A DNA stretch of 40,275 bases, taken from a virus. Below the pieces are notes generated by a model. It had not been told where the DNA came from, searched no databases, and saw only the letters and a list, made by a program, of their open reading frames with translations. The stretch is from IMG/VR virus record IMGVR_UViG_3300044940_000646, positions 1-40,275 of that record. One strand, written 5' to 3'. The position numbers were made by a program, and so were the translations under genes. Shown one piece after another: positions 18,181-25,345 of this stretch; within the stretch, counting starts at the first letter, position 1, and each line of letters begins with the position of its first letter.

Positions 18181-19823
18181 TGAAAATACCTTTTATAGTT
18201 TGGATTTTTCTTTGCAGCTTTTCTTACTCTTTCATTTTCATCATTCAATGCTCTTTCTAAATGATATTTATTAGCATTCGGATTTTTTGCTGCTGATTCT
18301 CTTACAATCCAATGTTCATCATTTAATGCTTTATGTAAATGTTCAGCATTTGCATTTGGATTGCTTGCGGCAGCAGCTCTTACTTGTGTGTTATGATCAT
18401 TTAAAGCTTTATGTATGTGTTTTGCATTTGCATTTTGATTACTTGCAGCTGCTTCTCTTACAGGAAAATATTTATCGTTTAATGCTCTATTCAAATGTTC
18501 GGCATTTACATTTGGATTGTTTATTGCAGCATATTTTACAATATTAATTTTATCATTTAATGCTTTATGAAGGTGTTCGGCATTTGCATTTGGATGATTT
18601 GCTGCTGATTCTCTTACAATCCAATGTTCATCATTTAATGCTTTATGTAAATGTTCAGCATTTGCATTTGGATTGCTTGCGGCAGCAGCTCTTACGAGTG
18701 TGTTATGATCATTTAAAGCTTTATGCAAGTGTTCTGTATTTGCATTTTGATTACTTGCAGCTGCTTCTCTTACAGGAAAATCTTTATCATTCAATGCTTT
18801 ATATAAATGTTCAGCATTTGCATTTAAATTAGATGCTGCAGCTTTTCTTACATAATAATGTCCATCATTTAATGCTTTATGTAAATGTTCGGCATTTACA
18901 TTTGGATGACTTGCTGCTGCTTTTCTTACAATCCAATATTTATCATTTAAAGCTTTATGCAAGTGTTTATCATTTATATTTGGATGATTGATTGCTGCAA
19001 TTTTAACATCAAAATTTTCATCATTTAACGCTCTTAAGATATCTTCGTGTGTAGCTTTTGGATGTATAATATGTTTTATACCATTATTATTATATACTTC
19101 TGGATGTTTTTTGAATATACCTGATTTGTATTCACCAGAAAGACTTTTTGCTACTTCATGAGCACTTTTTGTGAAAGCTGGATTTTTGATTCCATATTCT
19201 GAATCCACAGCATAAGCTACATGACCTTCTTCATTATGATGAGGTTGTAAAGTTGCACGGTAGATTTCTTGTCCTGTATGATCATGAACACGATGAACAA
19301 CAGTACCATGACGAATCTCATGCCTCAGATAACTACGATTTGAACCAGTGTCAACATTCTTACAACTCAATTCGCCCCAAGAATGACCTTTTGGATGATG
19401 CGGATCTGGTGCACTGTTTGACTGACCCGCAACTTCAACTCCACGAACCGTTGATGTTTTGAACACACCTGTTTTTCTTGATCCTTCTCTTGTAGAATCA
19501 GAAGCGAATGCATTTCTTAATTTCTCGTCTTTAATCAAACGTCCAATTTTAACATCTCGTCCATATTTGTCTTTTATGATTCCACGACGATAATCATCGT
19601 GATGAATTTCTTGTCCAAGATGTCTTTCTACAGCACGATGCACTTCACTTTTATGTTCTATATGTCCCGCATTAGTTGAAATCTCACCATGAACTATATC
19701 ATTACCTTTGCCAAAAAAGTGATCCGTATCGGCTCGTGCTTTTTTGCTCATTTTTATATGAGCAAAACGTTTTCTTTGTTCGTCAGTTAGATATTCAAGA
19801 AGAAATTGTTTGAACGTGATCAT
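18177..19823 (-). CDS. Array paralog with 11 helical repeats and a duplicated three-repeat block, 548 aa
   Basis: Start MITFKQFLLEYL, KMSKKARA variant; 11 repeats; ends NPNYKRYFQ. Repeats 4-6 and 8-10 carry the same series of variable residues (FPV, then HNT, then EHWI). The matching DNA is offset by 312 bases, exactly four units (compare 18301 and 18613). The first two repeats match those of the copy at 11140-12552. It overlaps its downstream neighbour by ATGA. Confidence 0.93.
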   Translation of the reverse strand: MITFKQFLLEYLTDEQRKRFAHIKMSKKARADTDHFFGKGNDIVHGEISTNAGHIEHKSEVHRAVERHLGQEIHHDDYRRGIIKDKYGRDVKIGRLIKDEKLRNAFASDSTREGSRKTGVFKTSTVRGVEVAGQSNSAPDPHHPKGHSWGELSCKNVDTGSNRSYLRHEIRHGTVVHRVHDHTGQEIYRATLQPHHNEEGHVAYAVDSEYGIKNPAFTKSAHEVAKSLSGEYKSGIFKKHPEVYNNNGIKHIIHPKATHEDILRALNDENFDVKIAAINHPNINDKHLHKALNDKYWIVRKAAASHPNVNAEHLHKALNDGHYYVRKAAASNLNANAEHLYKALNDKDFPVREAAASNQNANTEHLHKALNDHNTLVRAAAASNPNANAEHLHKALNDEHWIVRESAANHPNANAEHLHKALNDKINIVKYAAINNPNVNAEHLNRALNDKYFPVREAAASNQNANAKHIHKALNDHNTQVRAAAASNPNANAEHLHKALNDEHWIVRESAAKNPNANKYHLERALNDENERVRKAAKKNPNYKRYFQ

Positions 19824-21153
19824 TAAAATATTTCCTATAATTTGGATTTTCCTTTGCAGCTTTTCTTACTCTTTCATTTTCATCATTCAATGCCTTATGT
19901 AAATGTTCTGCATTTACATTTGAATTATTTATAGCCGCGTATCTAACAAATTCATTATTATCATTTAAAGCTTTATGCAAATGTTCTGCATTTGCATTTG
20001 GATGACTTGCAGCTGCTTCTCTAACAACGAAGAAATTATCATGTAATGCTTTATGTAAATGCTCAGTATTTGCGTTTGGATTACTAGTCGCTGCTCTTCT
20101 AACAATATAATTTCGATCATTTAAAGCTTTATGCAAGTGTTCTGCATTTGCATTTTTATTACTTGCAGCTGCCATTCTTACTTCAAAATCTTTATCATTT
20201 AATGCTTTATGTAAATGATCTGACGATGCTTTTAAATGATAAGCTGCAATTTCTCTTACTCTTTTATCTTTGTCTTCTAATGCAGTTGAAATGTGTTCAG
20301 GTGTTATATTTGGATGTTGTATTGTTGCTATTCTTATATTTACATCTGAATGTTTTAATAATTTATGTAATGTTTCTTCTGTTGTGTCTGGATGCAAAAT
20401 ATATTTTTGACTATTATTATCATACACTTTTGCATGTTTAACAAAAATACCGGGTTTATATTCACCTGAAAGTTTTTTTGCTACTTTGTGAGAACTTCTT
20501 GTGAAAACAGGATGCTTGATTCCATATTCAGAATCCACGGAATAAGCTACGTCACCTCGTTCATTATGATGAGGCTGTAAAGTAGCACGATAAATTTCTT
20601 GACCGGTATGATCATGAATACGATGAACAACAGTTCCATGGCGAATTTCATTTTCTAAATAATACCTATTTGTTCCATCATCTACATTTTTACAACTCAA
20701 CTGAGCCCATGAGTGACCTTTTGGATGATGTGGATCTGGTGCGCTATTTGTTTGACCAGCAACTTCGATACCACGAACAGTGCTTGTTTTAAATATGCTA
20801 CCTTTTCTTGATCCTTCTCTTGTCGAATCAGAAGCAAATGCATCTCTTAATTTTTTATCTTTAATTAAACGTCCAATTTTAACATCTCGACCATATTTGT
20901 CTTTTATGATTCCACGACGATAATCATCATGATGAATTTCTTGACCAATATGACGTTCAACAGCGCGATGTACTTCACTCTTGTGTTCATGATGCCCTGC
21001 ATCAATTGAAATTTCACCGTGAACTATATCATTGTCTTTGCCAAAGAAATGATCCGTATCAGCTCTTGCTTTATCAGTCATTGATATATGAGCAAAACTT
21101 TTTCTTTGTGCATCAGTCAAATATTCTAATAGAAATAGTTTAAATGAAATCAT
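19795..21153 (-). CDS. Array paralog with 7 helical repeats and read-through tail, 452 aa
   Basis: Start MISFKLFLLEYLTDAQRKSF, a divergent N-terminus; seven repeats, the first two far from consensus (TTEETLHKLLKHSDVN, ITPEHISTALEDKDKR). The junction reads TTTTAATGATC where other copies have TTTCAATGATT or TTTAAATGATT. One base is missing, so the stop is bypassed and the protein ends YRKYFNDHVQTISS, overlapping the next gene by 29 bases. Upstream is a 90-base gap with a truncated start. Confidence 0.93.
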   Translation of the reverse strand: MISFKLFLLEYLTDAQRKSFAHISMTDKARADTDHFFGKDNDIVHGEISIDAGHHEHKSEVHRAVERHIGQEIHHDDYRRGIIKDKYGRDVKIGRLIKDKKLRDAFASDSTREGSRKGSIFKTSTVRGIEVAGQTNSAPDPHHPKGHSWAQLSCKNVDDGTNRYYLENEIRHGTVVHRIHDHTGQEIYRATLQPHHNERGDVAYSVDSEYGIKHPVFTRSSHKVAKKLSGEYKPGIFVKHAKVYDNNSQKYILHPDTTEETLHKLLKHSDVNIRIATIQHPNITPEHISTALEDKDKRVREIAAYHLKASSDHLHKALNDKDFEVRMAAASNKNANAEHLHKALNDRNYIVRRAATSNPNANTEHLHKALHDNFFVVREAAASHPNANAEHLHKALNDNNEFVRYAAINNSNVNAEHLHKALNDENERVRKAAKENPNYRKYFNDHVQTISS

Positions 21154-21220
21154 TTAAATTTTTCCTTATAATTTTTTTTAATTATTTGTTTTTATTACTT
21201 ATTACTATTTACTAGATATT

Positions 21221-21247
21221 CTAGTGAAATTGTTTAAATGAATTCAT
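21221..21247 (-). pseudogene. Eight-codon remnant of an array paralog start
   Basis: On the minus strand an ATG overlapping the TGA of the copy at 21244-22734 (the usual ATGA junction) opens MNSFKQFH followed by TAG. This matches the family N-terminus (M-x-x-FKQF) and then breaks off. It is most simply a paralog lost by deletion. A short leader peptide is less likely. Confidence 0.6.
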
Positions 21248-22734
21248 TTTAATTCTGTCTTATGATTTAAATTCTCTTTTGCTGCTTTTCTTACTCTTTC
21301 ATCTTCATCATTAAGTGCTTTATATAAATGTTCTACAGTTATATTTGGATGCCTTATAGCAATCCATCTTATTGGCCATTCTTTATCATTTAGTGCTCTA
21401 TGCAAATGTTCAGCGTTTGCATTTGGATTTCTAATTGCTTCAATTCTTACATTATAATCTTTATCATCTAATGCTTTATGTAGATGTTCAGCGTTTGCAT
21501 TTGGATGTTTTGCTGCAAGCATTCTTACATAATGACTTTTATCATTTAAAGCTTTATGAATATTTTCAGCATTTGCATTTTTATTTTTTATAGCAGCTTC
21601 TCTTATAAATTGATTTTTATCATTTAAAGCTTTTGAGATGTGTTCATGTGTTGCATTTTTATTCATAATTGCTGCTTTTTTTACATCAGGATCTTTATCA
21701 TTTAATGCTTTATGCAAATGTTCTGAATTCACATTTTTATGTTTTACTGCGACTAATCTTACAACCCATTCTTTGTCATTCAATGCTTTATGTAGATGTT
21801 CTGAATTCAAATTTGGATGTCTAGCAGCTGCAATTCTTACACTATTATTTTTATCATTGAGTGCTTTATGTAAATGTTCTGCAGTTGCATTTGGATGATT
21901 GATTGCTGCAATTTTTACATCAGGATCTTTATCATTTAACGATTTTGAAATATCTTCATGAGTTGCGTTTGGATGTAAAATATGTTTAATATTATTGTCG
22001 TTATATACTTCTGGATGTTTTTTGAATACGCCTGGTTTATATTCACCAGAAAGCTTTTTTGCTATTTCATGAGCACTTCTTGTGAAAGCTGGATTTTTGA
22101 TTCCATATTCAGAATCAACTAAATAAGCTACATGATTATGTTCGTTATGATAAGGCTGTAAAGTAGCACGGTAGATTTCTTGTCCTGTATGATCATGAAC
22201 ACGGTGAACAACAGTACCATGACGGATTTCATTTTCTAAATAATGTCTATTTGAACCGGTGTCTACGTTTTTGCAACTCAGCTGAGCCCAAGAGTGACCT
22301 TTTGGATGCTGTGGATCTGGTGCGCTGTTTGTTTGACCGGCAACTTCAATTCCTCTAACAGTTGATGTTTTAAATAAATTACCTTTTTTTACTCCTTCTC
22401 TCGTAGAATCAGATGCAAATGCATTTCTTAATTTTTCATCTTTGATTAGACGTCCAATTTTAACATCTCTTCCATACTTATCTTTTATGATACCTTTACG
22501 ATAATCATCATGATTAATTTCTTGACCAAGATGTCTTTCAACAGCTTTATGAACTTCACTTTTATGTTCTATATGCCCCGCATCAGTTGAAATTTCACCG
22601 TGAACGATATCATTATCTTTTCCAAAGAAATGATCCGTGTCGGCTCGAGCTTTGTTGGTCATTTTTACGTGAGCAAATCGTTCTTTTTGTTTATCGGTAA
22701 GATATTCTAACAAAAATTTTTTAAAAGTTAACAT
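21244..22734 (-). CDS. Array paralog with 9 helical repeats, first gene of the array, 496 aa
   Basis: Start MLTFKKFLLEYLTDKQKERF; nine repeats; ends LNHKTELK in place of NPNYKRYFQ. It lies directly behind the late-promoter word at 22777-22784 and has AGGAA before its ATG. Its opening repeats are shared with the copy at 1825-3237. The next junction has decayed. Confidence 0.93.
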   Translation of the reverse strand: MLTFKKFLLEYLTDKQKERFAHVKMTNKARADTDHFFGKDNDIVHGEISTDAGHIEHKSEVHKAVERHLGQEINHDDYRKGIIKDKYGRDVKIGRLIKDEKLRNAFASDSTREGVKKGNLFKTSTVRGIEVAGQTNSAPDPQHPKGHSWAQLSCKNVDTGSNRHYLENEIRHGTVVHRVHDHTGQEIYRATLQPYHNEHNHVAYLVDSEYGIKNPAFTRSAHEIAKKLSGEYKPGVFKKHPEVYNDNNIKHILHPNATHEDISKSLNDKDPDVKIAAINHPNATAEHLHKALNDKNNSVRIAAARHPNLNSEHLHKALNDKEWVVRLVAVKHKNVNSEHLHKALNDKDPDVKKAAIMNKNATHEHISKALNDKNQFIREAAIKNKNANAENIHKALNDKSHYVRMLAAKHPNANAEHLHKALDDKDYNVRIEAIRNPNANAEHLHRALNDKEWPIRWIAIRHPNITVEHLYKALNDEDERVRKAAKENLNHKTELK

Positions 22735-22776
22735 AAAATATTCCTATATAATTTAATGCTTGAATATATTAATTAC

Positions 22777-22784
22777 TATTTATA
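22777..22784 (-). promoter_or_regulatory. T4-type late promoter (TATAAATA) for the array
   Basis: The minus strand reads TATAAATA, the exact T4 late -10 word, about 43 bases before the first array gene. Late transcription would suit virion proteins and agrees with the gp33-like gene in this window. In DNA this AT-rich the word can arise by chance, so position is the main support. Confidence 0.6.
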
Positions 22785-22865
22785 ATAAAAAAAAGACTTA
22801 TTCAAAATCAATCTATACATAGATTTTTAATATGATTGTTTATTAACACATTAAATAAAAAGTAG

Positions 22866-22893
22866 TTGACAATTATTTAAAATGTTGTATAAT
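22866..22893 (+). promoter_or_regulatory. Sigma70-like promoter, TTGACA-16-TATAAT
   Basis: A perfect -35 (22866-22871) and -10 (22888-22893) with a 16-base spacer, about 95 bases ahead of the gene at 22990. It diverges from the array's late promoter. Confidence 0.75.
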
Positions 22894-22989
22894 TAAATTA
22901 CCGTTTGCAAAATAATATTATAATTATACTGTTATCAAAAATTAGTGAATTGATATATAAAACACATTTATTTAAAATGGAGAATCAAC

Positions 22990-23187
22990 ATGAAAAATGA
23001 TCAGAAAAAACTTCCAAAAAAGAGAAATCCTTTTGTTCAACATTTAATGAATCGCCGTGGAGGAGGAATTCATCAAAAATCTAAAAAATCGATTCGTCAA
23101 TTTGAAAAAATGCAATTGAAAAAAGAATATCTTGGCAAAGGAGCTGTTAAGAGCTATTTTGCCAAGATATTCTTTATTGACAAATAA
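22990..23187 (+). CDS. Small basic protein, 65 aa
   Basis: ATG 22990 follows GGAGAATCAAC. The product is strongly basic (KKLPKKRNPF, MNRRGGGIHQKSKKS) and probably binds nucleic acid or protein. It resembles small basic conserved hypotheticals of T4-like phages, but I cannot name a family. Its last 20 codons lie within a 17-bp perfect hairpin, so the end of the coding region doubles as a terminator-like or processing structure. Confidence 0.75.
   Translation: MKNDQKKLPKKRNPFVQHLMNRRGGGIHQKSKKSIRQFEKMQLKKEYLGKGAVKSYFAKIFFIDK
23123..23174 (+). terminator. Long hairpin overlapping the end of the 22990 gene
   Basis: Perfect 17-bp stem AAGAATATCTTGGCAAA / TTTGCCAAGATATTCTT, with a short AGCT pairing in the loop. 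The following TATTG is not a strong T-run, so RNA processing or bidirectional termination is also possible. Confidence 0.5.
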
Positions 23188-23203
23188 ATGTATTTTATAT
23201 AAT
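23177..23203 (+). promoter_or_regulatory. Promoter TTGACA-15-TATAAT before the 23234 gene
   Basis: TTGACA (23177-23182) and TATAAT (23198-23203) with a 15-base spacer, directly after the hairpin, starting about 25 bases before the next gene. Confidence 0.65.
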
Positions 23204-23233
23204 TAAATATTATATAAGTAAAAGGAGTTATAA

Positions 23234-23443
23234 ATGGCTACTTTAAATAGTGGTTTTTCAATTGCTCGTGGTAGTAAAATAAGTGACGAAGATCGTACAT
23301 TAATTGAAGAATATATTCGAACTAAAGGAATTAAAAAAATTTCACCGAGCAGCGTAAAAGGTAGCGAAATTTCTCGTGCAACTCGAGAAAATATTGTCAT
23401 TGCAAAACGCGAATTTTATAAGATTTATAAAAAATCCAAGTGA
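23234..23443 (+). CDS. Hypothetical basic protein, 69 aa
   Basis: ATG 23234 with AAAGGAG upstream. A small basic protein (MATLNSGFSIARGSKISDED at its start, KKSK at its end), no recognised domain. It precedes gene 39 and ends 13 bases before the chosen start of 39, so the two are likely cotranscribed from the 23177 promoter. Confidence 0.75.
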   Translation: MATLNSGFSIARGSKISDEDRTLIEEYIRTKGIKKISPSSVKGSEISRATRENIVIAKREFYKIYKKSK

Positions 23444-23456
23444 AAGAGATTCAAAA

Positions 23457-25286
23457 ATGTTGAAAGAACAATTTAAAATTCTTACACCTCGCGAACATAT
23501 TCGAGCGCGCATTGGAATGTATATGGGATCTGCTTCTCAAGAAGAAGTCGATCGATTTGTATTGGGAACTTGGAAAAAAGTCGTCTATGTTCCTGCTCTT
23601 TCTAAAATGATTGATGAAATCATTGATAACTCAATTGATGAGGCTATTCGTACTGGTTTCAAATTTGCAAATAAAATTGACGTTTCAATTGATGGAGATA
23701 GTGTTACTGTAACAGATAATGGTCGTGGAATTCCTCAAGATGAAGTTTATGATACAATTACAAATGAAAAAATTCTTCGACCTGTAGCCGCATGGACGCG
23801 TGTCAATGCAGGAACTTCATTTGATAATGAGCGTGTAACTATTGGTTCGCACGGAGTGGGTTCTTCTGCTACAAATTTTCTTTCAAAAGAATTTATCGGT
23901 CGTACTTGGCAAAATGGAAATCTTATTGAAGTCCATTGCACTGAAGGCGGTTTGAAAACTCAAGTCAGAATGAAAAAACATAGTGGTTCTGGTACTGAAG
24001 TAACCTTTACTCCAGATTTTTCACTTTTTGAAGTGAAATCGTTGTCAGAACTCGATACAATTCAAATTGTCAAAGATCGTTTGATTAGCCTTCAAATGGC
24101 TTTTCCTGAAATTGTATTTTCTTTTAATAAAAAACGTATACAAATTAGAGATCTTAAACATTATGCTGAAATGTTTGTTCAAGAAGGCGCATCTGTTGTT
24201 ATTGAAAAAACGGATAATCTTTCATTCTTTTTTGTTGCATCAAATGATGGTTTTCGTACAAATAGTTTCATTAATGGTGTGAATACTCGTCAGGGCGGAA
24301 CTTATGTTGAATATATCGTAAATAATGTTGTTGATGAACTTTTGCATTTAATCAAAAAGAAACATAAAATTGATGTTGCAAAAAGCGTGATCAAAAATGG
24401 TCTTTCATTTATCATGTTTGCTCGTAATTTTGTTAATCCGAAGTTTGATAGTCAAACTAAAGAAAGATTAACAAATCCTGTAAGTAATATTCGTGAACAT
24501 TATGAGAATTCAAAAGCTCATGATTTCAAGAATATTGCTCGTCGTATCTTTTCTGCAAATGATATAATTGAACCGATTATTGCTGCTCAACTTGCTAAAA
24601 AAATGGCAGATGAGCGCCGTGATGCTCTTATTGCTCAGAAAAAACTGAAAAAAATTAAAATTCCAAAGCACATTGCAGCAACTTCACCTGATGCTAGTTT
24701 GTCTCTTTGTGAGGGTGATTCGGCAAAAGGATTTTTCATTTCTGTTCGTGATCCTAAAAAACATGGAATTTATCCTCTTCGAGGTGTTGTTATGAATACT
24801 TGGGATATGAAACCTTCTGAGGTTTTGAAAAATAAAGAGCTCAGTGAAGTTATTGCTATTCTTGGTCTAGATATCAACAATCCGAATGATTTAAGTAATC
24901 TAACATATAAAAATATATGGACTCTTACCGACGCCGATGTAGATGGAAATAAAATTTCGACTCTTCTTATTGCATTTTTTTATAAGTTTTGGCCTAAACT
25001 TTTTGAAGAAAAAAGAGTTTCTATGTTGAAAACACCAATTATGATTGCATCTAAAGGTAAAGATACGAAGTGGTTTTATACTTATGAAGAAGCTGAAGAA
25101 TTTAAGAAAGAACAATCAGGATATGAGATCCGTTATATAAAAGGACTTGGATTACTTACTGCTATTGAGTATGATAAAATCCTCAATGATCCAGTTCTCT
25201 ATACAATTACGGTTGATGATGCTTCATATTTTCAAATGATGTTTGGAAATGATTCTACACCTCGTAAAGAATTTATGATGAAATGA
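23457..25286 (+). CDS. 39: DNA topoisomerase II large subunit (T4 gp39 with gp60 part fused)
   Basis: Type II topoisomerase ATPase and TOPRIM subunit that works with gp52 in T4-like replication. Visible in order: GHKL ATPase box MIDEIIDNSIDEA near residue 50, VTDNGRGIP near 85, glycine loop GSHGVGSSATNF near 130, TOPRIM EGDSAKG at about 419 and DADVDG at about 492. At 610 residues it covers both gp39 and gp60 of T4, which are split in T4 itself. ATG 23457 is chosen because it follows the previous stop by 13 bases; an earlier in-frame ATG at 23376 would overlap that gene by 68 bases and add residues ahead of the conserved start. Confidence 0.95.
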   Translation: MLKEQFKILTPREHIRARIGMYMGSASQEEVDRFVLGTWKKVVYVPALSKMIDEIIDNSIDEAIRTGFKFANKIDVSIDGDSVTVTDNGRGIPQDEVYDTITNEKILRPVAAWTRVNAGTSFDNERVTIGSHGVGSSATNFLSKEFIGRTWQNGNLIEVHCTEGGLKTQVRMKKHSGSGTEVTFTPDFSLFEVKSLSELDTIQIVKDRLISLQMAFPEIVFSFNKKRIQIRDLKHYAEMFVQEGASVVIEKTDNLSFFFVASNDGFRTNSFINGVNTRQGGTYVEYIVNNVVDELLHLIKKKHKIDVAKSVIKNGLSFIMFARNFVNPKFDSQTKERLTNPVSNIREHYENSKAHDFKNIARRIFSANDIIEPIIAAQLAKKMADERRDALIAQKKLKKIKIPKHIAATSPDASLSLCEGDSAKGFFISVRDPKKHGIYPLRGVVMNTWDMKPSEVLKNKELSEVIAILGLDINNPNDLSNLTYKNIWTLTDADVDGNKISTLLIAFFYKFWPKLFEEKRVSMLKTPIMIASKGKDTKWFYTYEEAEEFKKEQSGYEIRYIKGLGLLTAIEYDKILNDPVLYTITVDDASYFQMMFGNDSTPRKEFMMK

Positions 25287-25291
25287 CCGAC

Positions 25292-25320
25292 TTGACAAAA
25301 TTTTTTGTATCAGATATAAT
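25292..25320 (+). promoter_or_regulatory. Consensus sigma70 promoter for gene 52
   Basis: TTGACA (25292-25297), 17-base spacer, TATAAT (25315-25320): a perfect consensus, lying just after the stop of 39. The expected start point is only about 20 bases before the GTG of 52. Confidence 0.8.
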
Positions 25321-25345
25321 AGAATCTGAAATGAAGGAGTTTTTT

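Larger units (their letters stand above)
1..22734 (-). repeat. Tandem array of 14 complete and 1 partial paralogous repeat-protein genes
   Basis: All long minus-strand genes here are one family. Each has an N-terminal domain of 253 residues, nearly invariant in length, with shared motifs TDHFFGK, HGEI, HKSEVHRAVERH, KDKYGRDVKIGRLIKDEKLR, VRGIEVAGQ, HPKGHSW and VHDHTGQEIYRATLQP. Then come 26-residue repeats of the form HPNANAEHLHKALNDE-xxx-VRxAAAS, which look like leucine-rich-repeat-variant/HEAT helical repeats, about 132 in total. Most copies end in NPNYKRYFQ. Repeat positions 16-19 and 22 vary while the scaffold is almost fixed. Neighbours mostly join by ATGA overlaps. There is no signal peptide or membrane segment. 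The function is unknown. The N-terminal ten residues (for example MIRFKQFLLE) resemble the T4 capsid-targeting signal. Confidence 0.93.

Noticed and set aside
104-22734. Many Leu/His-rich open frames on the plus strand opposite the array (for example 4756-5466 and 6243-6815)
   Set aside because: They are antisense shadows of the 78-bp repeat codons: all have the same periodic low-complexity sequence, lack ribosome-binding sites, and the opposite frame is clearly the conserved one.
104-22734. Regular 78-bp periodicity that could be read as a CRISPR-like or satellite array
   Set aside because: The period is 26 codons in an uninterrupted frame with purifying pattern at the scaffold residues; there are no unique spacers between short palindromic repeats.
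104-22734. Diversity-generating retroelement as the source of variable residues
   Set aside because: No reverse transcriptase or template repeat is visible in the window, and the variation is spread over every repeat with no bias visible at A positions of a single variable region.
23203-23400. Minus-strand open frames opposite genes 39, 52 and 32
   Set aside because: They lie within strongly conserved genes on the other strand and have no ribosome-binding sites or recognisable products.
23376-23456. N-terminal extension of gp39 from ATG 23376
   Set aside because: It would overlap the preceding gene by 68 bases and adds residues before the conserved start of the protein; ATG 23457 fits better.
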